64,000 bases of DNA from NCBI RefSeq assembly GCF_036417845.1, contig NC_089979.1, positions 2,099,424 to 2,163,423 of the forward strand, read 5' to 3'. Of the stretch, positions 38,401-52,200 are shown in pieces. Source of the DNA: Apteryx mantelli (lineage: Eukaryota; Chordata; Aves; Apterygiformes; Apterygidae). The notes under the pieces are model-generated. The model saw only the letters and a program-made list of their open reading frames with translations, was not told where the DNA came from and did no database searches. The position numbers and the translations under genes are program-made. Positions within the stretch are counted from its first letter, which is position 1, and each line of letters begins with the position of its first letter.

Positions 38401-41400
38401 GAACCTCCCTCTGCCCAACCGTCAGCACAAATGCACCCGAGCAAAACCATGTCTTGCTTTTCCAAAAGGTGCTTGGGAAAAAGAAAACCCTGCAGCCTCA
38501 CCTTTTTTTAGCTAGTCTTCCTAGGAAAATACCCTTTTGCTTGCTCGCTGAGGAATACGATTGCATTCCCTATGCCGTGGTGTTTGTTTCTCTGCCTCGC
38601 TGAACACACCCATCAGGCTGGGACGGTTTCAGCCTGGATCCCTCCTTCATACTTAACTCCTCCACCTGCTGCGGACTCACAGCTGAGTCCTCCTCCCCGG
38701 GGACAGGTGCGCTCTCCTCGCCCTCCTCGGCAGGCTTGGTAGGTGCCATTGCAGAGGTTTCAGCACGGCTATTAGCTGAGGTGTGACAAGTTTCTAGACG
38801 TAATGAGGGCTGGCCCGAAGACCTGTTCTAGCCATGCAACTGAGGTTTTGACGCCGCGTCTCATCGGGTCAGTGGGAGTGAGTCAGGAGAGAAACCAGAG
38901 CACCCTCATCTTCCCACACGGGTGCCAAGTTTTCCCACTCTCGGTTTAGGCCTCCCTGTAATAAATCACACCCAGGGTCCCCCCAAAATGAATAGAAGAG
39001 AGGTTGGCTGTGGAACCCATCACAGCTTTTAGAGTGAAACTAAAAGTTTTTTGCAACTCAGTCGCAGCTTCACCTAACCCTGGAAATTTCAGCTATCAGG
39101 TTCCACCACAAATCATTCCCAAGCCTGCGATACCCAGCGTTTGAAAGCCTTGGATGAGTCAAGACTCCAAAGCAATTTCTTTTTTTAAAAGAGAGAGATT
39201 ATGGAAATCATGAATGTTTTCTTGACATCTCAGGGCAGGGTGTGTGTGGGGGGCATTTTGTGCAGGGGGTCTTTGTAATAGGTAGGTTTAGGACATTTTA
39301 TTTCTTGCAAAAGCAAAATGAAAAAGTACAGTAAGGTTTTCTTCGTGTCCATGAAGATGGCTTCAGAAGGCTCCCACATGGCCAGCTGGTACCACAGCTG
39401 TGTTGTACAGGAGTCTGTCTTACTTAACGCTGACCTGGCAGCTCCAAATGACTGCGCTCTGTACCACCACATAACTCCAGGATCTTGAAGTTTAATTAAA
39501 AAATGACAGGGATCAGAAAGATTTTAGTGAAAATAAGCATGACAGATATCACCTACTTTTCTTCCTGAAGAGGCTGGCCAAAATCTTCTGTGGCAAAGCT
39601 TTAGATCTGCTTTTCATAAGCGTTCATGTTGGCACGGTTCAGAAACCTACTGAAACCTAAAACTTCCAAAGAAAGACCAGAGTCCCGCTTGTTAGGACCA
39701 GCACGAACATGCTGTAGAGGAGGTGGCCCCATTTTAGTGCCTGCACGTTGACTGCTCATGTGAAAGAACATAAGCAGGCCTGAACCTGGAGCAAGTGAAA
39801 ATTCCAGGTTTCAGTGAAGAGGGAAGGACAGATTTTGACATTACAGATTGAGCTGTTTTAGAAATGCACCTTAAATAAACCTGTGAGGATCATTTTTCCC
39901 CACGTGCGGTTATGGCCAGTGGTGTCCTCCATGGGGAGAACTAACTCTTCCAGGGGATCCCAAAAGGGTACAGGGATTTTCTTGCCTGCCTTTTCTTCCT
40001 CCTCCCAATCTCCTTCCTCACTGTCCTCTCCCTTTCAGACCCTACAGACCTCTAATATGCCTCCTCCCAGCTGCAGAGATACCACTGCTAGACCGATAAA
40101 CCTTGGCCCTGGAGTCAAGAACGGTGATTTACATCCATAACTCTAATCTCTTTACAAACAGGGCGGTCACATCCAAACTGCTTGCAAGGAGTAGTCCCAT
40201 GTCTGGGACAATGCTAGGTGGGGTCATCCAAAGCTGTGCTGATGGTCCAAAAGCAAGGATGGTGTTGGGACTGGGTTTGTGCCCTGTTCGGTGAGCTAGT
40301 ATGGACCTGGCCTTTCAGCTAGGACACCAGTGGGGATGTGAATCAAGTTGCTTGACCCCACGCATGATGGTGCTGTTTGATGTCTCCCCAGGAGCCTACA
40401 AGCTGATGGTGCTGAATTCTCTCTTAGGACCTAGGAGGCTAAGGGAATGTGATAAAATGGTTTTGGTCCCCTGTTGGCTGGTGGCCGTGGCCCCAAAGGA
40501 CTGGCTTAGAGCCAGGTTCCTCACCCGTTGTGACTCCTGGTGGCAAGGCTCCTGGTGTCCATCGTGGCTGTGGCACTGAGATGGGCACCTACATGGACTG
40601 CCTTGTGCTTCAGCCAGACACAACGGGCCCGGGCTACCCTTGTCCTTCCTAGCTGGAGGTTTGGGAGCCTCTGTCGTCTGTCACCAGGTCAACACGAGGA
40701 GCTCTGTTCCACTGTTTGGAGGTTGCCAGGTCAGCTACATATCCAGATGGACTACGCGAAAGGGATGAAAAGAGTCTGGTTCCTGCAACAGCCAATCCTG
40801 AGGGGCAAAAAGCAAAATAGTACAGGCAGTTCTTCCTTTTTCCCTTGAAAGAAGGGAAAGAAGAAGGTATTGCCTCCTGCAATCTTCCCCCTTCCTGCCC
40901 TTCACCTAACCCCACCATTGCATGGCCAGATGAAGCAACACAGTCCTCCCTGGCCTGTAAAGGAGGGAGGAGAGGACCAGACCAGACCAGACCAGTGCTG
41001 CCCCGGGATGGGATTGACTGCTTGCCCTGCCTGCCCTCCTGCACGACTCAGGAGCACCAAGAGCATGACCCACCGCTGCTTGCTTCCCATCTTTTCCCAT
41101 GGTCTCCCCTTTCCCTGGCTGCTGTTTGCAATCCTGAACGGAAACGGAGAGTTTCCTCCTTGAACCGCGGAGGAGGGCTGCTTGAGAGCATGACTGGAGC
41201 TGCCCTCTGGGGGGGGGGGGAGGGGAAGGGGAAAGGGGAGGTGTCGGGGGGTTAATATTAAAAAGTCTCTGGGCCCAGCAGTTTGTTTCATGTAACCGCT
41301 CGGTCTCGGGTTGAAAACACGCTTTGTCTGGCTCCAATTACACAAAAGGGACAGGCCTTGCACAATGCGCTCCCAAGGTCTGGCACAAACACGCGCTGAC

Positions 41401-44123
41401 GGCTGCCAGGCTCAGAGTGGGTTAAAGTTTCTTCCTTAAAGCCTCTGTTAACTATTTAACACTCTCTGCGACAGGGTCTGGTTGACACCCACCCGGCCCA
41501 CTTTCTGCAGCAAAATTAGCCCTTCTGCCAACCCCTCTCTCTCTTGATGTCCCTGAGAAAGGAGTTCTAACACCTTCTCTGCGCTCTGTTCTCCAAAGTC
41601 TCCTGACACCATCTGCTCTCCCTGCTGCCTCTCTGCCAGTTGCCTTCACCCTCGCTTTTCTTCCAGACCTCTTCCCTTGCCTGAAAAATTGCTTCAAGAG
41701 ATGCCCGTCCCCCTGCCCCACCACCGTGGTCCTGGTCGGAGCCTTGAGCTCTGGCAGTGGCCCCGGGCGTGACTGCAATACCAACAGGGCACAAGAATAG
41801 CATTTTTTTGGGACCTGGCCAGACCCTGGCCTGTGTCCCAAAGCCTTTGCAAGCTTCTCCTTCGCGGGCGTACGGGGTAAGTGCCAGGTGATGTCCCAGC
41901 TGCCTTCCTTGTTTGGGCCCCACAGAAGACTCTGGAGTCTGACTGAAGTGGCTGGTTAAACTGGGATTTGCTGAATTGCTATTCCGCAAACGCTCCTCAA
42001 ACCTTGATGGGCTGTGGTTAAATCCTGAGCAGCGTCCACGCATAGCAACATACTGCAATTTGCACAGCGATAAGTAACGTCACCATAGGAGAAGTGGTGA
42101 AGCACCAGTCCTTCCCTCCGATCCCATCTTACTTTTTACCCTCCTTTTGCCTGTCTTTATGTATTTCCCCCCACCTCAAGCTTTGTCTGTTTGCTTTGAT
42201 TTACTTTGCTTTGTCCCATTATTTCTCAGCTCCCTCCTTCTCCCTTTCCAGTTCTGGGTGAAATATTAATTTTGTTTATTATTATTAACCTTCCCTCTCT
42301 CTAATCTATTTAAATGCTTTCTCACATTTCCACTTCCTACAGCCCATTTCTCACTTGCACATTTTCTATTCAGCAGCACTTCGCTTTAACAGTGTCATTT
42401 ATTTACTGTTCATTTATTTGTTTTAATTTCAACCCTTTTCTCTTTTCTTGTTCTGGGCTGTGTTCATGCATTGTTCCTTTCTCCCTACTGAGGAGCTGCA
42501 TTTTTCTGCTGAGTTGCCTCCAAGTTGAGCTGAATCCAGTGCAATAATTCAGTTTCGTTTCTGCATTCTCGGTACGTATGGAAGGGAAAGTTTTGTTTTC
42601 CTGACCCCTCTCTTTCACTTCACATGACTGAGTGGAGGCGGGCCATTATACGTAAAACAAACACGTGGACTTACTTATACCAACTCTTTCCCCCCATGCT
42701 CTAGCAGATCATATTTCCATCCTGATACCGTTCATGCATGTATTTATACAATGCCTTGTTCAGAGACTAGGGCTTTTTCACAGATTACTTCCTAAATCTA
42801 ACTGCTACATGAGCTGTCAGGTGGGTCTCCTACATCCTTGGTAATAGGGAAGGTGATTAAAGATTCATGCTCAAGGTCGGGACAAATCTAAAGAGCAGAG
42901 AGGAAGACTTCGAACACTGGATGCTCATCCCCTCCACCCCGCCCTGGGCATGGACAAAGAGACAGAAGTTATTGGGGGTTGAAAGTGCTGTAGAAAGGGA
43001 GGAACTGGGCAGAGGAAGAACGACTGGAACAGACCAGTCACAGGGTTGGGCTCAGGGACATCGGTCCAGGATCCTGCTGGCAGGTGATTGAAGGAAGAGC
43101 CTATGAACTGGCCCTTTGGGGAGCAATACTGGGAAAAGACAAAGCTATTGGATAGTCTTTATTCTGCTTCTACACTGTTTGTGACCTTATAAACCTTGCC
43201 TTAGAGCTATCCGTGGTCATTTCTATCTCTAGAATTGAAAGTCCTGGTCTGCTTAGATCTTTTCTCGACCAGGGCTTGTTTCAGTTCTTAGCCATTTTCA
43301 CTTTTGTTCATTCCCCATTTAACTCCTGTAGCCTTTTTCGTGCATTTTCTACCTCTGCTGTGTCCTGGGTGATTTGGCAAGAAGTGATGAAGTAGTTCTG
43401 GGAGCAGAAGGAGGGAGCCCAGAAGGACTGGAAAGGTCACCGGGGACCGGAAAAACCTGACAGAGTCTAGAGCTGGGCCACAGGTAGCAATAAACATGGT
43501 TGCTTGGAAACTCCAGATGCTTCTGGATGACAGAGAAGCAAACAAAAGCATTGGAGCCCATCCCTGTCTAGCCCACGAGAGCCTCTGAGTGACAGTCCCC
43601 AGGCACAAATAGTGTTCTTTGCAGGAGCAGTCCAAGCTGCTTTCCTGCTAAAAGCATTTTTCTTGGTACAAGTGAGAAAATTCTGAACGATTTTGGACAA
43701 TCCAGTGAAAATCTTCTCTTTTTTCTCCTCTCCCACTTCCCAATTTTACAGATATAAAGCTATTATATTATGGCAGAGAGAAAGGACATGAGATGCCTGG
43801 TGACTCCTACTATCTTGCAAGCTTGGAACCACCCCAGTTTGGCACACCTGCCTCTGCTTTGCTCCAAGTTTCACAGTTCAGCCCTATGGATTAAGAAGGG
43901 ACTCCCATGTCTGAGTCAGACAAATTGTTCCCCACAGTAGCAAAGCAGATGTGACCAGCAGGAGTAGGTCTTGGAAAAAAAGATTGTCTCTTAATGAGAG
44001 GTAGAAAAAATTGCTACCTGAAGCCCCTTAATAGGTTAGTTCCTACGCACAAACACACCCAGCAACTGATCCCATGTTATATCCCGTCACTCCCCAAACC
44101 TCAAATTGCTGTAATCAAAGGAA

Positions 44124-44152
44124 ATCAAAGCAAATGTGGTCCCAATATAAAA
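44124..44152 (+). promoter_or_regulatory. Core promoter of LY6 copy C
   Basis: TATAAAA at 44146-44152, 60 bases before the ATG. An ATCAAAGCAAA block starts 22 bases before the TATA box; the identical 11 bases at identical spacing precede copy D. A second AATCAAAG lies exactly 10 bases upstream (44113-44120). AATCAAAG matches the TCF/LEF core WWCAAAG. Confidence 0.65.
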
Positions 44153-44205
44153 CCTATCCATGGTGCAACATCCCACACTGTGCAGGCTCTGAGGGCGCAA
44201 CAACC

Positions 44206-47200
44206 ATGAAGGCTTTTCTCATTGCGCTGCTGGCTGCGGTCCTGTGTGCCGAGCAAGGTAAGGAACTAAGGAGGCTGGGGGAGCCTAGACCGAGGGGATG
44301 AAAATACCAGGAGAGAGGTTAGTGAGAACACAGGGACAAGGACATTTGACAGCTTTTGCTGCAGTTCCTGCAGCCCTGATATGCAATTTTCCTTTGGCAT
44401 CACTTACTTCAAACAATATTAAATATTGTTGAGTCTTAGCTTCCGGATGAGTATAACGAGGAGCTCCTACCCCAGAGAAGATGAGCTCACCCCTCTGTTT
44501 TCTTTGGCACTCTGGAGTACCAAGCTCCGACCACTCACATGTGGTTGTGCTAAGATGCTAAGAGTCAAACAATTAATTTGGGCTCACAGTTTTGTCTTTG
44601 GTTTTCCTTCTGTTTCTGAATGAAACTGCTGCTATTGTTGGTAAAAATAACAGGACTGATGTGGAGACCTCATCTTCTCTAAGTGTTTCACTTCATATCC
44701 CACAATGACATTGCAATTAAGAAATTAAGTTGCTGGCAGATATTTGAAAGACTAAGAGCTCTTTGCTCATAGGTCTGAAGAGTTTGTTTAAATGTCTGGG
44801 AATGAGTGTGTTTGTAATGGAATTTACAATGCATTGTGCTTGGCCATGCGCTCTTGAGAGCTTCTGTGAGGAAACTGGGAGAAAGTACAGAATAATTTGC
44901 ATGGCATCCCAACACTGGGAGACCAGCAGTCATGCTAAGACAAAAAAGTATTTTTAATACAGAAACAAACAACACAAACCGCTGGAAAATACTAACGGAA
45001 AGATGCCTGGAGATCAAGCAGGCAATGCAATGCTGTAGCAAGGAAGGACATAGATATTGCTAGCTGTTTTACCAGGGAGCACTAAGAGACATGTTGTATG
45101 ATTTATGCGTCTGGTGCTGGCATGATCCCTAGTACCATGCACTGCTCAGTTTTGGAGCCAGCTGTGTATGGGATGGAAAGTGCTGGAGAACAGTCAGCCA
45201 GGACCTGCGGAGGTGGGCAAGCAAGCATGCCTAACCAGGGCAGACTGCTCCTGCTCAGCCTTTCCCAAAAGGAGGAGCAGATACAACTAGATAATTTCCC
45301 AGAAATATTCCGGTGAGAAGCAGAAGCCTGCTAAGGGTGTCTTCCTCACCAAAGCCCTGAGACATAGAAGAAGACCCTGAGCTGAGCTGGAGGAGTTTGC
45401 TTTAGTCACAAGCCCAGCTAGCTAATGATTGCAGCAAGTCTCCATCACTGGTAATGCTGAAATCAGAACCGAGGGGCTTTTGAAAGAGTGGGTCAGACAG
45501 TCACTACCATGTGCTGTGTTGTGCTGGAAGTGACTGGTTGGTCACAGTGGTATCTTCTGATTGATGAATAAAGCCCCTGTTCTCCAGCCAGCCGTGAGAG
45601 GCGTCACAGAGTAGGGCAGGGAGAGAGGAAAGGAGATGGGAGGGAGAGGAGCCTTAAAGGACATGGCTGGTGTTGGAGAACCCATTTAGATATTTCTCAA
45701 AGGGATCTTTTATTCCTTCTGCAGTCCTGGAACCTCTGCTCAAGGGCATGCAGTGCTTAGAGCATTTTTCTTGTAAATAATGATAATAATAAAACTTCCA
45801 AAAATTTTGGGGGTTTTGCAAAGGACTGAAAGGGACTGAGCACACCAGCACAATCCAGCACATCTGAAGAGTGAGTCTCTACCCAGAAATTAGAAAATAA
45901 AAACAAAAACAAAAACACTTGTTCAAATTCAACCAAAAACCCAAATGAAAACCTCAATACTATAGAAGATTTTCCACAAAGTCTAGCAAAGCAGAACCAG
46001 AGCAGAGTTTTCCAAGGGGAGAGCTCCCCAAGGGGGCTCTGTATGGCACTGAGCATATCTAGCTTTAATTCCTGAAGCCTGTAAACTAGGCATGGCTTTA
46101 CTGGACCAGGCTAAGGATCTATCCAGCCTAGGATCCCATCAATGACTCTGCATGCATGTTTGCAATCCTAAAGAGTGTTGCAAGCCTGTTTGTACCAGTA
46201 GGGCTATTTCTGGCTGCAATTGCAAAACTAGAACTAATGTAGGGTGGGGGTTAGATGCAGGCAAGGACTTCGTAACAGCTATGATGGTTTAAGCTGTTAT
46301 TGTTTCCTGATTGGGAAGGATTTTCCTTGCATCACTCAGTGGCAGAGAACACTTAAGTGCATTTCAGTTGCTTTTGCACACAGGCTGGGGTTTCAACTTC
46401 ACCTGTAGCAGGAAGTGCTTTGAACAATTTATGTCAGATTTGGCATAGAAACAGGTCAGGGAGGGCTACAGGGACTGTAGCATGCAGTAAGACATTGCTT
46501 GGCGGTGTGTCTGGGATTGCGTTGGCATGGTCTGCTGAAGGGCAGCTGCCCACAGCTCGGAGACCTCCAGAGAGAGAGGTGAAAGGTTTAACTCATCCAA
46601 TTGGTGGAGGAGCAGCAAGTGCTAACAGTCAATTAAAGCAAAGTTAAAAACAGGAAGCATCAAGAGTGATTTTTTTTTTATCTGCTCTTATGGAGAACAC
46701 CCACACTTGTAACACCTGGCACGAGAAAATATGCATATGAGCAGGCTCCAGAGCAAGACAATCACTCGTACGGCAAGGTGCCGGGACCCAGAGCAGACTC
46801 CAGATCCATACCCCGGGCACCTGAGCTCCCTACAGAGGAGAGGGGCCGCCTTTTCTCCTACCTGGGTATCCCTTGGGGTAGTTAGGGCTTAAGATGACTT
46901 TTAATTTTATTTTAAAACTGCTTCTGGAATTGTCCAACCAAGTGTTGTGGGCAGGTTCAACTTCAGGCATGAATTTGAATCAATTGAGCAACTGGGCTTT
47001 GGAGAATCCCTGGGAGGAGGTTCCTATTTTGGCCAAAGGGCGGTTTGTTAAAACAGGTTCGAATTCAAATGAAATGGACTGTTCTATACAGAAATGAAAA
47101 TCTTCCTGGGTTAAGAAAGCCAGGAGGAATCAAACCAGGGAAATTTCAGTCGAACTGAGGACCTTGCCCAGGTTCCAATTTGGTCACCTTTGACCAGGAG

Positions 47201-48996
47201 CTTTCCATCAGTGCTGGCAGTAGAGCAGGCTGCTCCAAAGCTGTTCGGTTGCCTCTGTTAGCTCTGCTAAAAAAATGAGGAACATTTCATGGGACTCTGA
47301 ACATGAGGGAAACGGATTCCATGGAGTGTGAATCCACCTCCAGGGAAAGGAGACAATGTTCTGTCTGTTTCTAGCTTGGCCAAGAGCCGTCCAGCCTGGA
47401 AGTTTGACTCAATTTACAATTTCGTTTTTGTCCATAAATACATATCCTACCTCCTTCTGGCTTTGGCATAGCCCTGGCTTAGCCCTGCTAATCAGATGAC
47501 TGAAGACATATTTTTTCAGGCACTGGGAGGAATAATCCTATTGTCCAGAGCAACCTTTCCCAAGGAACTCCCTTTAATGTGTCTCTATGCTCAGTAATTT
47601 AGCTCACTAGGGTGTCACAGGATTTAATTAATTCATGTCTGTACAGTCCTTTGCAGATCCACTCTGACATGAAAATACTGAGAACTAAGCTCTCACATGA
47701 GAAGAGTTTATCCTCTCCTCATCAAAACAATACTGGTTGTGCAGGTAGCAAGCTCTGCTTTTGCAGGATGACTATCAGCTGGGCCAGTGTGGCTCAGATA
47801 GAGATGGTGCTCGGTCTAAAAGAAAGGTGACCCGAGAGTGCTGCTCAGGCTGAAAAATGTGTTTTGGTATTTAATCATCCAAAATCTCAAGCAGAGAAAA
47901 AAAAAATCTGTTTTGTTCTGTTTGTTTGCTTTCTCAACTTCATTAATCAAAAACCAGCCTTTTATTTCAGTTTTTATGAAAAATTGTTCTCAAAATATTT
48001 TTCACCTTGTATTATCCAAAAAGGGACATGGCTTTTGACACTTTCTTCCCAGGAGGGCATTACTGGAAATGACTAACATGGGTCATGCACTTTCTTTCCA
48101 GCTTCCTCACTTTTTTGCTATACATGTGAAAATGAACACTCCAACTGGAACTGTCTTAAAACATACAAGTGTGAAGATCATGAGAAATTCTGTACGACAA
48201 CATACAGCTCTGCTGGACTTGGTGAGTAGCAATATCACGGCTTTTTTTTTCCTAAGGACTTTGAGGGACAATAGCTTTTTTAGGGGTACTAATTGGGCTC
48301 TTTGGAAAGGATTAATGATCACTCAGGGTTCAGGATCACAACACATGGAGTGTGCTTATCCCGCAGCGGTGCCCTGTGGTCTGCTGTGTGGGATACGTTT
48401 CTCACCACCTTGTCGCAGGACTTCCATGAGCAGATCCTGCTGCTTGGTCCCAGGGCTCACAATCTGTGACACAGGAAAGAACGGGTCTTCAAGGCCATAG
48501 GAATGTGATTCTAGAAACCAAAGATGCATCAACAGTGAAATCTTGCTGTCCCACTTGAGGCGTAGTGCGGGTTACTGGCAATTTCTTCAGCTAGGACTTT
48601 CTGGTGTCACACGTTTGATCCATGTTGTGTGGACATTCACCCAGAACTCATCAGATCTGCTGATCCCTGTTACTGCTGCATTGCAAATTAAGTGTAGTAT
48701 GATATATGTACTCCCATTGCCCTCTGGTCATGACTTGCGGGGCAATCTTAAATAACGGCTCTCCTTTCTTGTCTGTTCTCCATGCAGGCAAGGACATGGG
48801 ATATCGCATCACCAAGAAATGTTCTGCAGAGTGTCCTGAGACAAATCTGAACTTTGGTGTGGCGGCCATCTCCACCAAATGTTGCGGTACTTCCCTGTGC
48901 AATTTCAGTGGAGCCAACAGTGTGAAAATCAGCTACGCCGTGATGGTCCTGGGAATTGTGGCCAGTTTTATCTGTGTCATCAGGGCAGGATTGTGA
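44206..48996 (+). CDS. LY6E-like GPI-anchored protein, copy C
   Basis: A 126-residue protein in three exons: 44206-44257, 48102-48221 and 48788-48996. Signal peptide MKAFLIALLAAVLCAEQ, then one LY6/uPAR domain with ten cysteines: CYTC, WNC, YKC, KFC, KKC, AEC, KCC and LCN. An NFS sequon overlaps the last cysteine. The small residues SGANS are the likely GPI attachment area, followed by a hydrophobic tail (YAVMVLGIVASFICVI) ending RAGL. Its architecture and C-terminus are those of avian LY6E (SCA2/TSA-1), a surface protein of lymphoid and other cells; orthology within the array is not decidable here. Identity to copy D by eye: 24 of 41 residues over exon 2 and 40 of 68 over exon 3. Intron 1 is 3.8 kb and carries a probable old CR1 scrap near 46095-46160. 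Confidence 0.9.
46095..46160 (-). repeat. Possible ancient CR1/L3-type 3' fragment
   Basis: The + strand ACTGGACCAGGCTAAGGATC followed by TATCCAGCCTAGGATCC resembles the reversed 3' end of reptile-type CR1 elements, where a 'detected as / selected in the genome' style tail reads CTGGGCTAGATGGACC-like on the sense strand. It is short and diverged, so this is only a tentative call. It lies in intron 1 of LY6 copy C. Confidence 0.35.
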
Positions 48997-49261
48997 TGAG
49001 GCCAGGGTGGGGGGAGAGGACTTGATATCCTGAGAACCTAAGTGGTCTTCCCCAATTGAGAAACCAACATCTTCTGTGTCAAATGTTTCCACTGGGGTTA
49101 ATGCTACCCTGTTTTTTCCAAGACATTGCTTCAGATCCCATCCACAGAAAGGCATAGCAATGTGGCTTCTATTTTTCTTCCGCTACACCATTTGTTGTTT
49201 TGTATTAATTTTTCCCCGGGAAAGATCTTTTGATAGCATGTGTGCAACAATAGTAAGATAA

Positions 49262-49267
49262 AATAAA
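49262..49267 (+). terminator. Polyadenylation signal of LY6 copy C
   Basis: AATAAA 265 bases after the copy C stop, followed by a GTGTTTGTTATAT stretch that could serve as the GT-rich downstream element. This gives a compact 3' UTR. Confidence 0.8.
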
Positions 49268-52200
49268 GATTTATGTTATTCTACTATGTGTTTGTTATAT
49301 CCACACTAAGCTTACCCTGGGAAACAGCCCTGCCAGAAAGGGCTGCAGTTTGAGTCTCTACTTCACAATTAAATTTCTCTTTTTAATAGCATCTCAGAGT
49401 CTTCTCCTAGCTGCATTTCTCCATTGACTCACTTGCATCCAGCAGCTCAAGACAGATACTTTCTAAAGCCAGATATTAAGCCTGATCACTCAGAGCTAAT
49501 GAATGAAGGTGTCAATCTGGAAAGGTCAAGACATTTGTGCTGTTCCCAGCACAAGTTGGTACTTGCAGCAGCAGAGAAAGTTGTTTTGTAACTACTAACA
49601 CATGGGAGCGGGGTTTTTTGCAGGTGCTGGTTGCATTCCTGGCTGTGCTGCAAAGTCCTCACGCGAGCTCTGCTGGTTGGGTCATTCCACCTTTTAAAAT
49701 AGGCAACAGTCCTTCCCAGGACGCCAAAATGGCACTGCTGGAGCTCTTCTTGCAGAGAGGGGACCTCCTTGCCTGCTCGGGGAGAGGCCGTCTGTGAGAC
49801 TGCTCACAATTTCCCTGCAGGAGGGGGAAAATGGGCAGAAAGTGCCTCGAAGAAGAGGTGGGCATCTCTGGTCCGGTGGGGAGGTCTCTGCTCCTTGACC
49901 TTCCTCAGTCACTCTTGCATTTCCTGGTGTGGGAAGGGGGAGGCAGGGTGGAGAGCCCCTCCTGGAGCAGCTTATGGGTTATTTGACAATGCTGGGGAAA
50001 GGGCATGCACTCTTGGAGGTGAAGGGATGCATAATTCCTAGCTAAGTGGTGTTCAAGTGCTCTGGGAGGGCTTGTGCAGAACTTGCATTGGGGAGAAATC
50101 CACGTGTTTGCAGTCCAGCTAGGTTTACAAGAAGTCCTGCTCCGCCAGTGCTTAAGACAGGCTGCAAAATTTGTGCATTTCTGTGCAACTGAGGGTAAAC
50201 CACAGCTCTGGCTGAAGGCTGTGAAGATGGGATTGTGTTTAAACAACCTGTAAAGACCTAATTCCCGGGCAAGGAAGATAAGCTGGCATTTATTGAAAAC
50301 ACAAGATGAGCTGGCTGAAGAATGTGAGGGTTGATGCCATTTCTGTTTTGAGGGGTCCAAAAGAAACTTGGCTTTTTGCACTTCTTGGTAACCAGTTTTC
50401 CCATCACTTTTCCTACATATTGCTCACAGTCATTTCTGAAATGATTCTCTAAGTTTTTGGCCAGCTGGTAAATCTGTTCTTGGTAAAAACAATACTTGAA
50501 TTAAGCAGCACATTTAATTTTAAATTTCAGCTTTTATTTCATGAAAAATACATGTTTTCATGAAAATAAAGAAATTGTTCACCCTTTCAACGTGGCATTT
50601 TCAATCAGGTTTAGTAAAACAAGAGCAAAATACTCTCCGTCCTTCTCCGCTCAGCAATTGCATCAAGGGAAATAGGTCTTTCCACCCCCTTCCCCCAGTT
50701 AAATCCCTTGTTCCTCCTTCCTTAATCTTCTCCTTGAAGTTCATAACTGCCCAGTACTTGTAAACTGTGATATTATCTTTTCCTTTGCCTTGGTCCCTCT
50801 AGTCTCCTAATCATCTGTGTCCTTTCTGCATTCTTTTCAATTTATCTCACCTGGTATGGATGAGAAGCAAAGATCACATTAACATCAGAGGGGCTTATGG
50901 GAGCAGTTGGGACTGTGCAGGACAATCTAATAGAAAATCCTGATTGTCTGAAAACCTTCAATAACTCTTTTAAGAAATACAGGGCTGCAATCTCAAAATG
51001 TCAGCAGCTTGCAGGAGACAAGAGATATTTTAGTTTTCACTTGGATGAGGCTGCAAGGAAGAAAAGAAAAAAATAAAGTGCCTGGCTGAGCTGCTATTTC
51101 TATACCTGATAATGGATGCTGTTGGCTGAAATAAATCTGAATGTGGGCTGCCTCTGCAGAGCAATGTACGGGCTGCGGAACGGCGCTGCCTTGTGACTGG
51201 AGCCCCCTTTTCTGCTATTACCTCGAATAGTCAGCAATAAAAGTTGATTTATCAATAAGGACCCACGAAATCTCTGCTGGAGAAAATAAAATATTTCACG
51301 AGGAAGAGAGGTTTGCATTCGTTGGCACAGAGGGTGCCAGGTTCTGCCTTCCTCCTGCCTGGCATCTCACAGAGACATAAAGGCCAAACTACCCCTCCTT
51401 TGAGCTTCCTTGGTTAATTGCCACCTCCGCTCCATCTGAGTTTCATGCTCTACCTATTGAGAAAGCAGAGATTTCCGTACCTTAGTCACACAGATCTCTA
51501 TATTAACAATATTTATACGTCCAATTTAAGGGTGATGGAAAGAGTTACATCACCCGAAGGACTGGACATGCCTTTTAAGGGAGATAATGACTGTAGGTGG
51601 ATAATAGCTGGAATCCCAAATATTTAATGGGAGAGGGGAATCTAAGAAATGTTGAGACGGAGGAATAAACCAGATGGAGAGCAGTATGGGGCAGAGTCGC
51701 TGGCAAAGACCTGGGGCACGCAGCTTGCTCCTACGCTTGGAGTGCCATGTGAAAGAGATCCAGTTGGATCATTTCTGGGACTGCGCCTCCATCCCCATGA
51801 TCAGATGGCAGAAAGACAACGGTGGGAGGAACAAGCAAGAACGATTAAAAGATGTGAATGATTCTGATTTTATACAGGGAGATAGGAAGAAACACAATAA
51901 AAAGGAGGAAGAAAGAGCACCATAAGGAAACCCAGCTGACTACTCCTATCTGATATTTCACATAATTTTGGCTGGCTATATATATACATGTGTCCTTTTT
52001 TTTTTTTTTTTCTGAAGAACTAATAAGTTGATAGCCTTGGTTGGGCACTCCCTCATTCTCCATGCTTTAACTGCTTTTTTTTTTTCCTCCCTGCAATTTA
52101 CTTTTTTAAAGATCTTCCAGTTTTGTAATTTGTGGAAAAAAAAAATCATAGTTTGTTCAATGTGCTTGGGATGGGTTTTCTTTTTCTTTTTTAATTTAAG

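Larger units (their letters stand above)
29018..44145. other. 15-kb gap between LY6 copies B and C
   Basis: No complete gene found. Contents: an orphan TATA element (29781-29787), a T-run near 30072-30095, CpG-rich patches at about 30600-31180, 37780-38400 and 41150-41400, a (CCAGA)n run at about 40977-40997 and a G-run near 41209-41221. Long open frames, such as 30472-31143 on the minus strand, coincide with the CpG-rich DNA and lack recognisable domains. The gap is three to four times the spacing of the other LY6 copies. Confidence 0.6.

Noticed and set aside
41447-41460. GTTAACTATTTAAC, an HNF1-like palindrome
   Set aside because: The half-site spacing is one base longer than the HNF1 consensus, and no promoter is nearby.
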